Shown: piece after piece, positions 1 through 8,754 of the stretch
Layout of the letters: each line of letters starts with the position of its first letter
Position numbering within the stretch: position 1 is the stretch's first letter
From: Anaerolineae bacterium
Lineage (GTDB): Bacteria > Chloroflexota > Anaerolineae > Aggregatilineales > J027
Length of the DNA stretch: 64,000 nucleotides
Assembly: GCA_019913005.1 (NCBI GenBank)
Contig: JAIOHL010000252.1
Coordinates: forward strand, 207,511-271,510
Reading direction: 5' to 3'
Notes under the pieces: generated by a model
Databases searched by the model: none
What the model saw: the letters and a program-made list of their open reading frames with translations, nothing else
Told to the model about the DNA's origin: nothing
Translations under genes and position numbers: made by a program

Positions 1-1278
1 GGTGCGAAAATCTACAAAGCGGGTAATGGGGTTGTCCGCATCGGTCAATCCACCCGACGCCGGATCAATCTCGCTGACGGAACTCTCACCTGTAATATCA
101 AATAATGGGCCGCTGGTCGGAGGGTCAATGATGAGTAGGTCACCTTTAGGCAGGTCTCCATCGGGTAGCCAACTGTCCAAAATAGTGAGGTCATAATCCC
201 CCGCAGGCAGTCCTTGATCGGGGGTCACAGTGGTGAGTTCGATACCGGAAAGCAGCGAATAAATTTGATCGAGGAAGCGGTTGCCCTCCGTCACCAATAA
301 CGCTTTACCTGTGCCGCCGGGACTAAACACCGCATACCCCACGTTGTCGCTCTCAACATAATCCGCCACACCGGAATTGGTTGGACGGCTGACCGAGGCT
401 TTGACACGGGTAAAATTGGCGGGCAGATCATCCATATTGACATCAATGCTGCTTTGCGCGGGCACGGAATAGCGCAGGGCGTTAAATAATTCGTCGTCCA
501 AATCTACCGCGAAAATCACTTCCACATCGCTGCTACCATAGTTGCTGATTTCAGCAAATAGCTGCGGTGGACTGTCGGGGAGCGCCCGCACAGAAAGGGC
601 GGTCAACGCAAAATTATCGTCTTCGCGCCCAACCTTTTCATAAATAACCCTGCCGGGAATTTCGGGTAAATTGGGGGGCAGACCACCATCGCTGAGGACG
701 ACCACCCGTAAATTATCTACCCCGCGTCCCCCCGCAGCAGCTAACGTCAGGGCACTTTGCCAATCGGCACTGACCGTACTTGGTTCGGCATCTCGAATGG
801 CGCGGCGGAGTACACTCCGGTCACGCGAGGCGGCGGCAAGCACTTCGGGCACTTCGCTGACCCGAATGACGGTCATGGTATCCTCGCTGCCCAATGTATT
901 TACGGTGTCGAGGGCGATGTCTTGGGCCACCTCAAAGCGGGTTTTGCCGCCATCCATATCGGTAGCGGTCATGCTGGCAGATGCGTCTAGCAACAATACA
1001 ATCCGCCCGGTAGTCAGTGTATCTACTTCGGCAAAGGGGCGAGCCAGCGCCAAGACCAATGCCGCCAAAATCAACAGTTGCAGCAGCATCAATAAATTGG
1101 GTCGCAATTTCTGCCAAGGGGCATTGGCTTCGCGGTCACGAATCAACTGCTGCCACAAAAAGGTACTCGAAATGGGCATGTCGGTACGCCGCAGCCGCAG
1201 CATATAGAGCAAAAAGATGGGGATGGCGAGGGCGCTTAACCCCAACAATGCGGGTGTGATAAAACCTAGACCACTCAA
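1..1278 (-). CDS. BatA/von Willebrand factor A domain membrane protein (3' end outside the window)
   Basis: 426 codons are visible and the frame runs off the window edge. The start is TTG at 1278: an in-frame TAA at 1284-1282 excludes anything earlier, and a GAGG Shine-Dalgarno lies 8 nt upstream. Residues 1-80 match the BatA (aerotolerance regulator) N-terminal layout, with membrane segments at about 5-27 and 61-80. A VWA domain follows, with its MIDAS motif DASAS beginning at D98, and then beta-rich extracytoplasmic sequence. BatA/VWA proteins usually work with MoxR ATPases and DUF58 proteins, and both are encoded upstream in the same run. It begins 10 nt after the GT39-like gene, so co-transcription is likely. 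The precise substrate is unknown. Confidence 0.85.
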   Translation of the reverse strand, partial: MSGLGFITPALLGLSALAIPIFLLYMLRLRRTDMPISSTFLWQQLIRDREANAPWQKLRPNLLMLLQLLILAALVLALARPFAEVDTLTTGRIVLLLDASASMTATDMDGGKTRFEVAQDIALDTVNTLGSEDTMTVIRVSEVPEVLAAASRDRSVLRRAIRDAEPSTVSADWQSALTLAAAGGRGVDNLRVVVLSDGGLPPNLPEIPGRVIYEKVGREDDNFALTALSVRALPDSPPQLFAEISNYGSSDVEVIFAVDLDDELFNALRYSVPAQSSIDVNMDDLPANFTRVKASVSRPTNSGVADYVESDNVGYAVFSPGGTGKALLVTEGNRFLDQIYSLLSGIELTTVTPDQGLPAGDYDLTILDSWLPDGDLPKGDLLIIDPPTSGPLFDITGESSVSEIDPASGGLTDADNPITRFVDFRT

Positions 1279-1288
1279 TTTTTACGCC

Positions 1289-4009
1289 TCATTCCCTAAC
1301 AATCGTAATTTCCAATGGCAGTCGGATGAAATTTTGACCATCTTCTAGGGGCACACGCTCAAATGTCGCTGGGTCATACAAGCCCACAATGAAATACGCC
1401 GATCCGCTGTAGTTTTCTACATACTCATCTACTCGGAAGTTCAGAGTATGGTTGTCTGTGATGTACTCGCCTGTCACCCATCCGGTGGTAGGTCGTAAAA
1501 ATCCGGCGGGTTCACGGTCACTTTGGGCCAATAACACCCCATTGGGATCAAGTAATTGAACAAACACAGTATAGGGTTTATCCGTTGCCTGTGTCGCTTG
1601 CCAAATTAAGCTAATCTGCGGTAGGACATCAGCGGAAAACTCGTTTTGCGGCACGGTTACTCCTACTAGTGTGCCGATATTGGGAAATTCGACTTGAACG
1701 GGTGTCGCAAAAGATGGTGGCTCAAAGGTATGCACCAGTTTGATCACCTCAAAAGACCGCCAGTAACTATCTTCAACCCACAAGTAGGCTTGCCCATTGG
1801 GTGCACCCGACGGGATTTCAAAACGATGCCACGACAGATACCCATACGGTGCAAGGGTGTGTAGTTCCCATACAATAGGGCTGTACATGCCAGTCTCCAT
1901 ACCACGCAGATAGATGTTGACCATCCCATCCGCATTTGGGGTGATGTCCGGGCCGTAGATTCGCACCGTTACATCTAGTGGAACACTGCCATCAAGAATG
2001 CCAGTGGTATTATTCGCCTCAACTAGGCTTCCAGTCGTATCCTCGTCAAAAGGCTGACCGGGTAAGAGGAGCCTCTCATCAAAACGATAGGCTTTTCCAA
2101 TTGGGCCACCCTCCGCCGATAGCAAATCAATGCCCGATGGCTGACGCAGACTATAAACGGTTATCTCCAATGGGTATTCGATGGGTGGCGCTCCCTTTGG
2201 TAGATAAAGCAAATTGTAGGCTGTACCCGTGTCGGAACGTCCCCATTCAGAGGTGGGGATTTGGTCGCGGCGGGCAATCGGGCCGTCATGATAGGCGATT
2301 ACTGTGTCGAGCGGGTTCAAAATGGAAACTGCCGTTTGCCAATCTTCGTTAGTTGTGGTGGATAACTGCCATGTCGTTTCGACACACACCGCCCCATTGG
2401 ATGAAGCCATCCAACGAGCGCCCTGTAATTCAATTTCGTGATAACGCGGGTTGGCCTCTAGGGGAAGGAAATCCGAAAACCCATCAAGTTGATAGCCAAC
2501 GGTTTCTAGCCCAAAATAGGTTTGGGGTGGGGTGACTGCCGAACTAGATGCGCTCAACAAGCATGGATACATCCCGCGCACATCGGCAGGCAGTTGAAAC
2601 CACGTCAAAAATTCAACATGACGGTCTGTGGCTAGGGGCTGCAAACGGCGCATCACGGCATCGGCGTCCGAATACAATGGAACATTGACAAACTGCGCCC
2701 CTATCCCCAATTTTTCAGCGTAATAATCTTGTAGGGCGGGTTCACGTTTAAAAGGAATCAGGATAACCGCATCATCCGGCAGGGTCGCATAATACCGGGC
2801 CAGCGCCGCAAAATCGTCATGTTGATAGGTACGGTTGTCCGCGATTTTGTTCAAACTCACCGAGGTCAGGCTGATCGCTCCGGTAATGAGAACGGCATAC
2901 CCTACCAGTGTCGCCTTGTGGTCGGATTTTGCCAAAGCCGTGATGCCTGCCACCACAATGAGCAGAGCAGCGGGGACAGCGGCGATGTAGTAGCGTGGAT
3001 GAAAATCAATATGTGCCCGTAAAATCAGGACGGTACTGAATATCGGTACGAGGACGGCCTGTGAAATCAAGAGCCATGTGCGATAGGTGCGTTGCAAGAT
3101 CGCCCACGTGATGCCTAGCCCGATAGCCACTAACCCCGCGAGGTCAAGCCACAGTTTGTCATCCGTACCCCGCAGTTGGGACAGGGAGGGCAAAAAATAG
3201 CTGTGCCAGATGTCCCGTACCAGCGCAAAACCAATTTCCGGCGGTGAATTCAATGGCGTACCGGATGGCGCTTGGGTGAGGAGCCAAGGGACATAGACAA
3301 TAACAAGGGCACTTTGTAACCCTGCCCAGATGAGCATATGTCGCCAATCGCGCCGCCATAGCCAAACGACCCCCATCGCCACATTCAACCACGCCACCAG
3401 CGGCACGACGAGATTATGCGTATACAATCCAACAATCTCGGTAGCCCACACCGTCAGCCAAACGGAAATGGGGATGGTCTGGGTAGGGCGATACTTCAAA
3501 ACACGATCAATGGCCCACAGCAGGACTAATCCGACCAATGGCACGGCGACATAAGCGCGGATTTCTTGGGCATATTCCCAGAGCAGCGGGGAGGCCGCCA
3601 CTAAAATCCCACCTGTCAATCCGGCGGGTCGCCCAAACCACTGCCCTGCAACCCGCATCGCCATTGCCGTTGTCAATAGACCAAGCAGTACCGAACCATA
3701 ACGCATGGCAAAGGGCGTTTCGCCAATGCCCAAGCGCCAGAGGACATGCAAATAGGTGTAATACAAATAGGGGGTGTTGTCATCGGGGGTGGTAAAAGGG
3801 CCGCGCATTGCCCGAATTGACCAGCCCTCATCATGCCAGATACTTTCGGCATCCAATCGCCATAAATTCAGGCTTACCCCACCCAGCAAAATCACCAGCA
3901 CCCAGCTTGCCCAAAGCAAACGTGTCGCATGAAAAGCCGAGGCGGTTTTTGCGCCGCCCCTGCTCTGAAATGCTCCGATAGACAAGCTATGCAGCCGGGG
4001 TTCACTCAC
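1289..4009 (-). CDS. GT39/PMT-like glycosyltransferase membrane protein with C-terminal beta-rich domain
   Basis: 906 aa. The N-terminal ~400 residues hold about ten hydrophobic segments. The first extracytoplasmic loop carries the acidic motif WHDEGWS (D60, E61), typical of GT39/ArnT/PMT-like enzymes that move sugars from a polyprenyl-phosphate carrier. Family members are usually 500-650 aa. The extra ~350 C-terminal residues look like extracytoplasmic beta-sandwich sequence, with features such as YTVFVQLLDPNG seen in Chloroflexota members. The ATG overlaps the stop of the upstream DUF58 gene by 4 nt (ATGA), implying translational coupling. Donor and acceptor cannot be told from sequence. 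Confidence 0.8.
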   Translation of the reverse strand: MSEPRLHSLSIGAFQSRGGAKTASAFHATRLLWASWVLVILLGGVSLNLWRLDAESIWHDEGWSIRAMRGPFTTPDDNTPYLYYTYLHVLWRLGIGETPFAMRYGSVLLGLLTTAMAMRVAGQWFGRPAGLTGGILVAASPLLWEYAQEIRAYVAVPLVGLVLLWAIDRVLKYRPTQTIPISVWLTVWATEIVGLYTHNLVVPLVAWLNVAMGVVWLWRRDWRHMLIWAGLQSALVIVYVPWLLTQAPSGTPLNSPPEIGFALVRDIWHSYFLPSLSQLRGTDDKLWLDLAGLVAIGLGITWAILQRTYRTWLLISQAVLVPIFSTVLILRAHIDFHPRYYIAAVPAALLIVVAGITALAKSDHKATLVGYAVLITGAISLTSVSLNKIADNRTYQHDDFAALARYYATLPDDAVILIPFKREPALQDYYAEKLGIGAQFVNVPLYSDADAVMRRLQPLATDRHVEFLTWFQLPADVRGMYPCLLSASSSAVTPPQTYFGLETVGYQLDGFSDFLPLEANPRYHEIELQGARWMASSNGAVCVETTWQLSTTTNEDWQTAVSILNPLDTVIAYHDGPIARRDQIPTSEWGRSDTGTAYNLLYLPKGAPPIEYPLEITVYSLRQPSGIDLLSAEGGPIGKAYRFDERLLLPGQPFDEDTTGSLVEANNTTGILDGSVPLDVTVRIYGPDITPNADGMVNIYLRGMETGMYSPIVWELHTLAPYGYLSWHRFEIPSGAPNGQAYLWVEDSYWRSFEVIKLVHTFEPPSFATPVQVEFPNIGTLVGVTVPQNEFSADVLPQISLIWQATQATDKPYTVFVQLLDPNGVLLAQSDREPAGFLRPTTGWVTGEYITDNHTLNFRVDEYVENYSGSAYFIVGLYDPATFERVPLEDGQNFIRLPLEITIVRE

Positions 4010-4917
4010 TTCACTACTCCAAGCCGTCGGAGGTTATACAAAATCAGTTCTTCCCATGGGGTGCTGGTTTCGATGGGAACATAATGCACCCCACGACGCA
4101 GGCAAAATTCACCAATTTCCTGCCGCCATGCCAATAATCGCTCTTGATAAAGTTGGATCATGCCCCCATCAATCGTTACTTCCTGCGGTACCCCCGTCTC
4201 CACATCCATCAATCGCAAGTCGCCTGTCAGCGGTGGATTGACCTCATCGGGCGAGAGGACATGAATCAACGCCACCTCAAATCCCCGACCCTGCAAGGCA
4301 CTCAGGCCGTCACGGTAGGTGGGGGTCATCATGTCGCTGAAAATAATACACAGACCAGCGCGGGTAGTGCGCACGGCGTAATCTTTTAGGAGGGCATCGA
4401 ATGGCGTATCGCCGCGTGTATAGAATTTTTCTAGCGCCGACAGCATCGGCAGGGCATAGGGCCGTCCACGATGCGGCCCCCATTTTTGTACCTTTTCTTG
4501 GCGCAGAGCCGTGATTTGCACATGGTCACCTGTCGCCAATGACAGATAGGCCAGACCCGCCAATCCACGCAGTGCCCAAACGTATTTGTGGTGGTCACGA
4601 TTTGCACCCGTGCGCGGCCAATCCATGCTGCCGGAGGAATCTATCAAGAAGTGAACCGAGAGGTCTTCTTCTTCCTCCAGCAATTTGATAAAAGGCCGTT
4701 CCAGACGGGCGAAAATATTCCAGTCCACCCGGCGCAGGTCATCGCCTTTGACATAATCTCGATAGTCGGCAAATTCAATACTGGTCCCGCGTTTGCTAGA
4801 ACGGCGTTCGCCTTTCATCACTCCCGCCCGCACCTGACTGGCGACCAACGACAACTGCTCAAATTTGCGGAGAGTGGCGGGGTCAAAAATTTTCTGATAG
4901 GTGGGTCGTGCGCCCAT
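4006..4917 (-). CDS. DUF58 domain protein (VWA-like, MoxR partner)
   Basis: 303 aa, the usual family size. The DUF58 hallmark (FADYRDYVKGDDLRRVDW, residues 49-66) is intact. It is followed by a VWA-type metal-binding motif, DSSGSMD, starting at D93. DUF58 proteins are commonly encoded beside MoxR AAA+ ATPases and BatA-like VWA membrane proteins, as here, and are thought to act with them in assembly or activation of envelope proteins; the mechanism is not settled. The N-terminus shows no signal peptide or membrane segment, so it is probably cytoplasmic. It lies 23 nt after the ABC permease gene and overlaps the next gene by 4 nt. Confidence 0.9.
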   Translation of the reverse strand: MGARPTYQKIFDPATLRKFEQLSLVASQVRAGVMKGERRSSKRGTSIEFADYRDYVKGDDLRRVDWNIFARLERPFIKLLEEEEDLSVHFLIDSSGSMDWPRTGANRDHHKYVWALRGLAGLAYLSLATGDHVQITALRQEKVQKWGPHRGRPYALPMLSALEKFYTRGDTPFDALLKDYAVRTTRAGLCIIFSDMMTPTYRDGLSALQGRGFEVALIHVLSPDEVNPPLTGDLRLMDVETGVPQEVTIDGGMIQLYQERLLAWRQEIGEFCLRRGVHYVPIETSTPWEELILYNLRRLGVVK

Positions 4918-4940
4918 AGTTCAAAGTCCTTGTGAAACTA

Positions 4941-5807
4941 CTATTGAATGTCTTGCCGCTGGAAGGCAAATGTTGAAAGGCCGACCATTAAGATGATCCA
5001 GAAGCCCAAGACGGCGACGGATTCCCATAAAGACAGCGTGCCACGACCATCCACAATGGGCGGGGATGGTGTATTTTCATTGACCCACTGCAAAATATTG
5101 GCGGAATTGTAGGTGGGGGTGAGCAAATAGATGTCCGTGACCGATTCAATTCGGGTGATGGCGGCAATCAAAATGAGGCCAAAAATTAGCCCTAAGCTCT
5201 CAAGCAGGGTTAAAAAGACGCTTGCCATCACTCCAAACAAAATCGAACGGGTCAGGATCGAAACCAGCGCCGCGATGCCTGCAAAAATAAGTATCGAAGC
5301 GAAGGTAATCGAGGCATTTAGCAGCAGGTCTTTTAAAAATTCACCCACAGTATCGCTGGTGAGGGATGGTGGATAGTCCGCCCCAAAAATTAAACAGATG
5401 ATGCCAAAGCCGATGACCAAAATCACAATCGTGGCAATAAACGTCATCACAATAAAGGCCGTCATCGTCACAAATTTGGTGACAATCAGTCCCAATCGCT
5501 GATTACCCGGCAGCACGGATTTTAAGGTCTGATATTGATATTCTCCGGCAAAAAGGGTCGCAGCAAAGCTAATCAGGAACAGGCGACTAATCGGGAAATT
5601 AGCGATGCCCCACACCCCAACCCCGATGTCATCCCAGCGCGGTGGGTCGGCAATAAAATCCTGCTTTGCTTCCCCACTAGCAAGCAGGATGATGGAAAAT
5701 AATGACAGCGCCCCGCACCCCAAAATCGGGAAAATCCATACTGTACAGCCGACCAGCAGCCGATTGCCCGTCGTCTTTTTCCACTCAGCACGGAACAAAT
5801 TAAGCAT
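4941..5807 (-). CDS. ABC-2 type transporter permease
   Basis: 288 aa with six hydrophobic segments and the first cytoplasmic stretch FRAEWKKTTGNR, typical of ABC-2 permeases of the bacitracin/lantibiotic-export class. The start overlaps the end of the ATPase gene by 8 nt, so the two should form one exporter. Substrate unknown: there is no lantibiotic or two-component gene beside it, and the envelope context suggests a cell-surface component or a regulatory role. Confidence 0.85.
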   Translation of the reverse strand: MLNLFRAEWKKTTGNRLLVGCTVWIFPILGCGALSLFSIILLASGEAKQDFIADPPRWDDIGVGVWGIANFPISRLFLISFAATLFAGEYQYQTLKSVLPGNQRLGLIVTKFVTMTAFIVMTFIATIVILVIGFGIICLIFGADYPPSLTSDTVGEFLKDLLLNASITFASILIFAGIAALVSILTRSILFGVMASVFLTLLESLGLIFGLILIAAITRIESVTDIYLLTPTYNSANILQWVNENTPSPPIVDGRGTLSLWESVAVLGFWIILMVGLSTFAFQRQDIQ

Positions 5808-6774
5808 GGGGGGTTCCTCCTATGGACAGCGGTGATGAATTAGGCTGAACAGAATCGTCCCCAATGACTTCTAGGAAGTAATCTTCTAACGATTGGCGGA
5901 TGGGTGCGATGCTAAACACATCTACATTCTGCTCCACCAAGCGCCGCACAATACTAGGGGTGTCATTGCGGCTGGCTTTGATCCGCAATTTGTTATGTTC
6001 ATTCGGCACGGTTGAGGCAGCGACCTGCCAGCGTTCTTGTAGGGCGGTCTTGGCTTTTTCGATTGAACCGACTTCCGCCTCCAACTGCTCCTCTTGATTC
6101 AGCAATTCCTCAATCAGCCCCTCAACCACGATTTTGCCTTTGTTGATGATGGCGACGCGGTCACTGGTCTGCTGCACTTCGCTCAAAAGGTGGCTGGTCA
6201 AAAAGACCGTTTTGCCATATTTATAGGCAAGGTCGCGGATAAATTGACGCATCTCGCGGATGCCTGCCGGGTCCATGCCGTTGGTGGGTTCATCCAAGAT
6301 GACCAAATCGGGGTTATTGAGCAGGGCGGCGGCAATCCCCAAGCGCTGTTTCATACCCGTCGAGTAGGCTTTGACGCGCACCCGTTCACTTCCAACCAAC
6401 CCCACAAATTGCAGCAGTTGTTTGGCCCGTGTTTCATCAAACCCACCACGACTGTTGCCGACGACTTTTAAATTATCCCAACCACGTAGATAGGGATAAA
6501 AGGTCGCGCCTTCCACCAATGACCCTACCCGAAACAGGATTTCCGGTTTTTTGCGGGGGTCTTCGCCAAAAATGAGGGCTTTGCCGTCGCTGGCGTGCAT
6601 CAAATTCAGCATCATGCGAATGGTGGTGCTTTTGCCCGCCCCGTTCGGCCCCAAAAAGCCATAGACCTGCCCCGGCTCGACCCGAAAATGGATATGGTCA
6701 ACCGCCAATTTGGGATTACGCAGGCGGCCAAAAATCTTGGTAAGCCCTTCAGTTTCGATAACGGGAGTCGCCAA
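5800..6774 (-). CDS. ABC transporter ATP-binding protein (ABC-2 exporter)
   Basis: 324 aa. It has Walker A GPNGAGKST (residues 42-50), the ABC signature as YSTGMKQRLGIA near residue 140, Walker B LVILDEP and the switch His in LTSHLL. The C-terminal ~100 residues are the accessory region common in the bacitracin-resistance/multidrug ATPase subfamily. It pairs with the overlapping permease downstream. It lies 35 nt after MoxR, so it belongs to the same transcription unit. Confidence 0.93.
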   Translation of the reverse strand: MATPVIETEGLTKIFGRLRNPKLAVDHIHFRVEPGQVYGFLGPNGAGKSTTIRMMLNLMHASDGKALIFGEDPRKKPEILFRVGSLVEGATFYPYLRGWDNLKVVGNSRGGFDETRAKQLLQFVGLVGSERVRVKAYSTGMKQRLGIAAALLNNPDLVILDEPTNGMDPAGIREMRQFIRDLAYKYGKTVFLTSHLLSEVQQTSDRVAIINKGKIVVEGLIEELLNQEEQLEAEVGSIEKAKTALQERWQVAASTVPNEHNKLRIKASRNDTPSIVRRLVEQNVDVFSIAPIRQSLEDYFLEVIGDDSVQPNSSPLSIGGTPHA

Positions 6775-6809
6775 TACGCCCTCCTTGATTGGGTACGATG
6801 TCCTGCGAT

Positions 6810-7811
6810 TTAGCTTCCGGTGGATACCTGATCCAACAGTTCGTCAATGACCTGATCGGTGGTGATGCCCTCCGCTTGGCCCTCAAAATTGAGCAATAGG
6901 CGATGGCGCAGAGACGGCGTAGCGATGGCCCGGATGTCTTCGAATGAGACGTTATAGCGTCCTTCGAGTAAAGCGTTGGTCTTAGCCCCCAAAATAATCG
7001 CCTGACCCCCGCGTGGGCTGGAGCCATAACGCACATAGCGGCGCACTTTATCGGGAGCAGTCGGGCTTTCGGGGTGGGTCGCCACAATGAGCCGCGCGAC
7101 ATATTCATTAACATGTGAGGCAATCGGCACTTGCAGGGCCAAATTTCCCATTGCAATGATTTGTTCACCAGAGACGACGGCCTGTAATTCAGCATTTTCG
7201 TGGCTGGTGGTGCGGCGGAAAATCTCGGTCAATTCGTCGGCGGAGGGGAAGGGAACATTGATCTTAAACATGAAGCGGTCTAATTGGGCTTCGGGCAGGG
7301 GATACGTGCCTTCCATTTCCAGCGGATTTTGGGTCGCCAGAACAAAAAATGGTGGTTGTAGGCGATAGGTATGGTCAGCCACCGTCACCATTTTTTCCTG
7401 CATGGCCTCCAACAGCGCTGATTGGGTTTTGGGCGTGGCGCGGTTGATTTCGTCAGCCAACAGCAGATTGGTGAACACCGGGCCGGGCTGGAAACGAAAT
7501 TCACGGTGTCCCCCATCGGTGGTTTCCATCACGTTCGTACCCACGATGTCAGCGGGCATGAGGTCGGGGGTAAATTGGATGCGCGAAAACTTGAGGCTCA
7601 TGGTGTCGGCAAGGGTGCGGATGAGCATGGTTTTGCCCAACCCCGGCACGCCTTCGAGCAGGGCATGGCGTCCGGTGATGACACAAATCAACACACTGCG
7701 GATCAGTTCACCTTGCCCGACGATGACCTTGCGAACCTCGTCATAAATGGCCCGTGCATTCATGGAAAATTCTTCGGCAGTAATCTCGCCAATCATTGGT
7801 GCGTCTGACAT
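6810..7811 (-). CDS. MoxR family AAA+ ATPase
   Basis: 333 aa, full length. Walker A GVPGLGKT is at residues 54-61, Walker B is LLLADEIN, and sensor and arginine-finger regions follow, including the family-typical ATQNPLEMEGTYPLPEAQLDRF. MoxR ATPases are chaperone-like motors that act with VWA-domain partners. Here the partners are probably the DUF58 protein and the BatA/VWA protein further along the same strand. It is cytoplasmic and has no signal sequence. Confidence 0.95.
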   Translation of the reverse strand: MSDAPMIGEITAEEFSMNARAIYDEVRKVIVGQGELIRSVLICVITGRHALLEGVPGLGKTMLIRTLADTMSLKFSRIQFTPDLMPADIVGTNVMETTDGGHREFRFQPGPVFTNLLLADEINRATPKTQSALLEAMQEKMVTVADHTYRLQPPFFVLATQNPLEMEGTYPLPEAQLDRFMFKINVPFPSADELTEIFRRTTSHENAELQAVVSGEQIIAMGNLALQVPIASHVNEYVARLIVATHPESPTAPDKVRRYVRYGSSPRGGQAIILGAKTNALLEGRYNVSFEDIRAIATPSLRHRLLLNFEGQAEGITTDQVIDELLDQVSTGS

Positions 7812-7901
7812 CCCAAAATTCCTTTACCTACTTTGGACAAATCGCCTTGTCCATCCAATTATGTACCAAATGTACTGATTCACCCCGACTTTGGTTCTAC
7901 G

Positions 7902-8627
7902 TTATCCTTGCGGGCTGACCGGAATTGCAATGCGCCCTAACTCAACATCGGCAGCATCGCGGATACTGACCTCCGAGGGGAAATTCAGCGAGGTCTCCAA
8001 GAAAAGAAAACTACCACTGGTAAGCGGAGTGGCTCGTTGTGTTCCGTCTGGATACAAGAGCACCACGCTTTGTGCGTTGGGGGAGAAGGCTTGACCTGCG
8101 AAAATAATCAACGGCGTGCCCCGGCTGTCTGTAATCAGCCATTGACCCGCGACACCGAGGTCAGTGGTGGTACTGACGCAGTGATAGCCCCCATTAAAGA
8201 CATTGATCAGATTAGGCAACCCCGTTGAATTTTGCCCGCCGTCATGGTTGCCAATGCCGACCCCAATGCAGTTAAGGCCGCTTTGGTTTTGAAAGGCGAT
8301 CCCAACGACTAAATCTTGTAGATAGATCGTTTCGACCCAAATGCGCGTACTGCCGGGAATGGGCTGTGCGCCATACGACTGCACAAAGGCTTCCATACGA
8401 ATCAGATTAATACTTAGATTGGTGCCAATCACACTAGGGGTTGTTTGAGTGACAATCGGCGGTGTCACCATGATAGGGCCACCCGGCGTGGCGGTAGGAG
8501 GGGTATCGTTGGGTCGGATGCAGCTAGACATCAACAGCATCAGGCCAATGAAAATTCCCGGCGCAGTGATTCGGGCAATAGAAACACCCCTGCGACGATC
8601 AGGTTGTATAACGCTAATACGGCGCAC
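7902..8627 (-). CDS. Hypothetical lipoprotein
   Basis: 241 aa from a GTG start with GAGGAG 8 nt upstream. A basic N-terminus and hydrophobic segment end in a lipobox (LMSSC, Cys36), followed by a Thr/Pro-rich linker. The mature part has paired cysteines (LNCIG, YHCVS) and beta-strand-like sequence. No family is recognised. It sits between the 676-aa membrane protein and MoxR, so it is likely an outer-surface component of the same envelope system. Confidence 0.7.
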   Translation of the reverse strand: MRRISVIQPDRRRGVSIARITAPGIFIGLMLLMSSCIRPNDTPPTATPGGPIMVTPPIVTQTTPSVIGTNLSINLIRMEAFVQSYGAQPIPGSTRIWVETIYLQDLVVGIAFQNQSGLNCIGVGIGNHDGGQNSTGLPNLINVFNGGYHCVSTTTDLGVAGQWLITDSRGTPLIIFAGQAFSPNAQSVVLLYPDGTQRATPLTSGSFLFLETSLNFPSEVSIRDAADVELGRIAIPVSPQG

Positions 8628-8754
8628 CCGGTTTTCTCCTCGGCACGTTGGATGGGTAACATACCCCTCTTATTTTACCCGAAACCATGTTTTTAGCCGA
8701 ATCAAAGGATGGAAGGGGCGGCAGTTAGGATTGCACACCCCTTTGAAATCGAGT

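Noticed and set aside
2353..3795. Plus-strand ORFs opposite the GT39-like gene
   Set aside because: Short frames without ribosome sites, overlapping a continuous 906-codon gene with clear family features.
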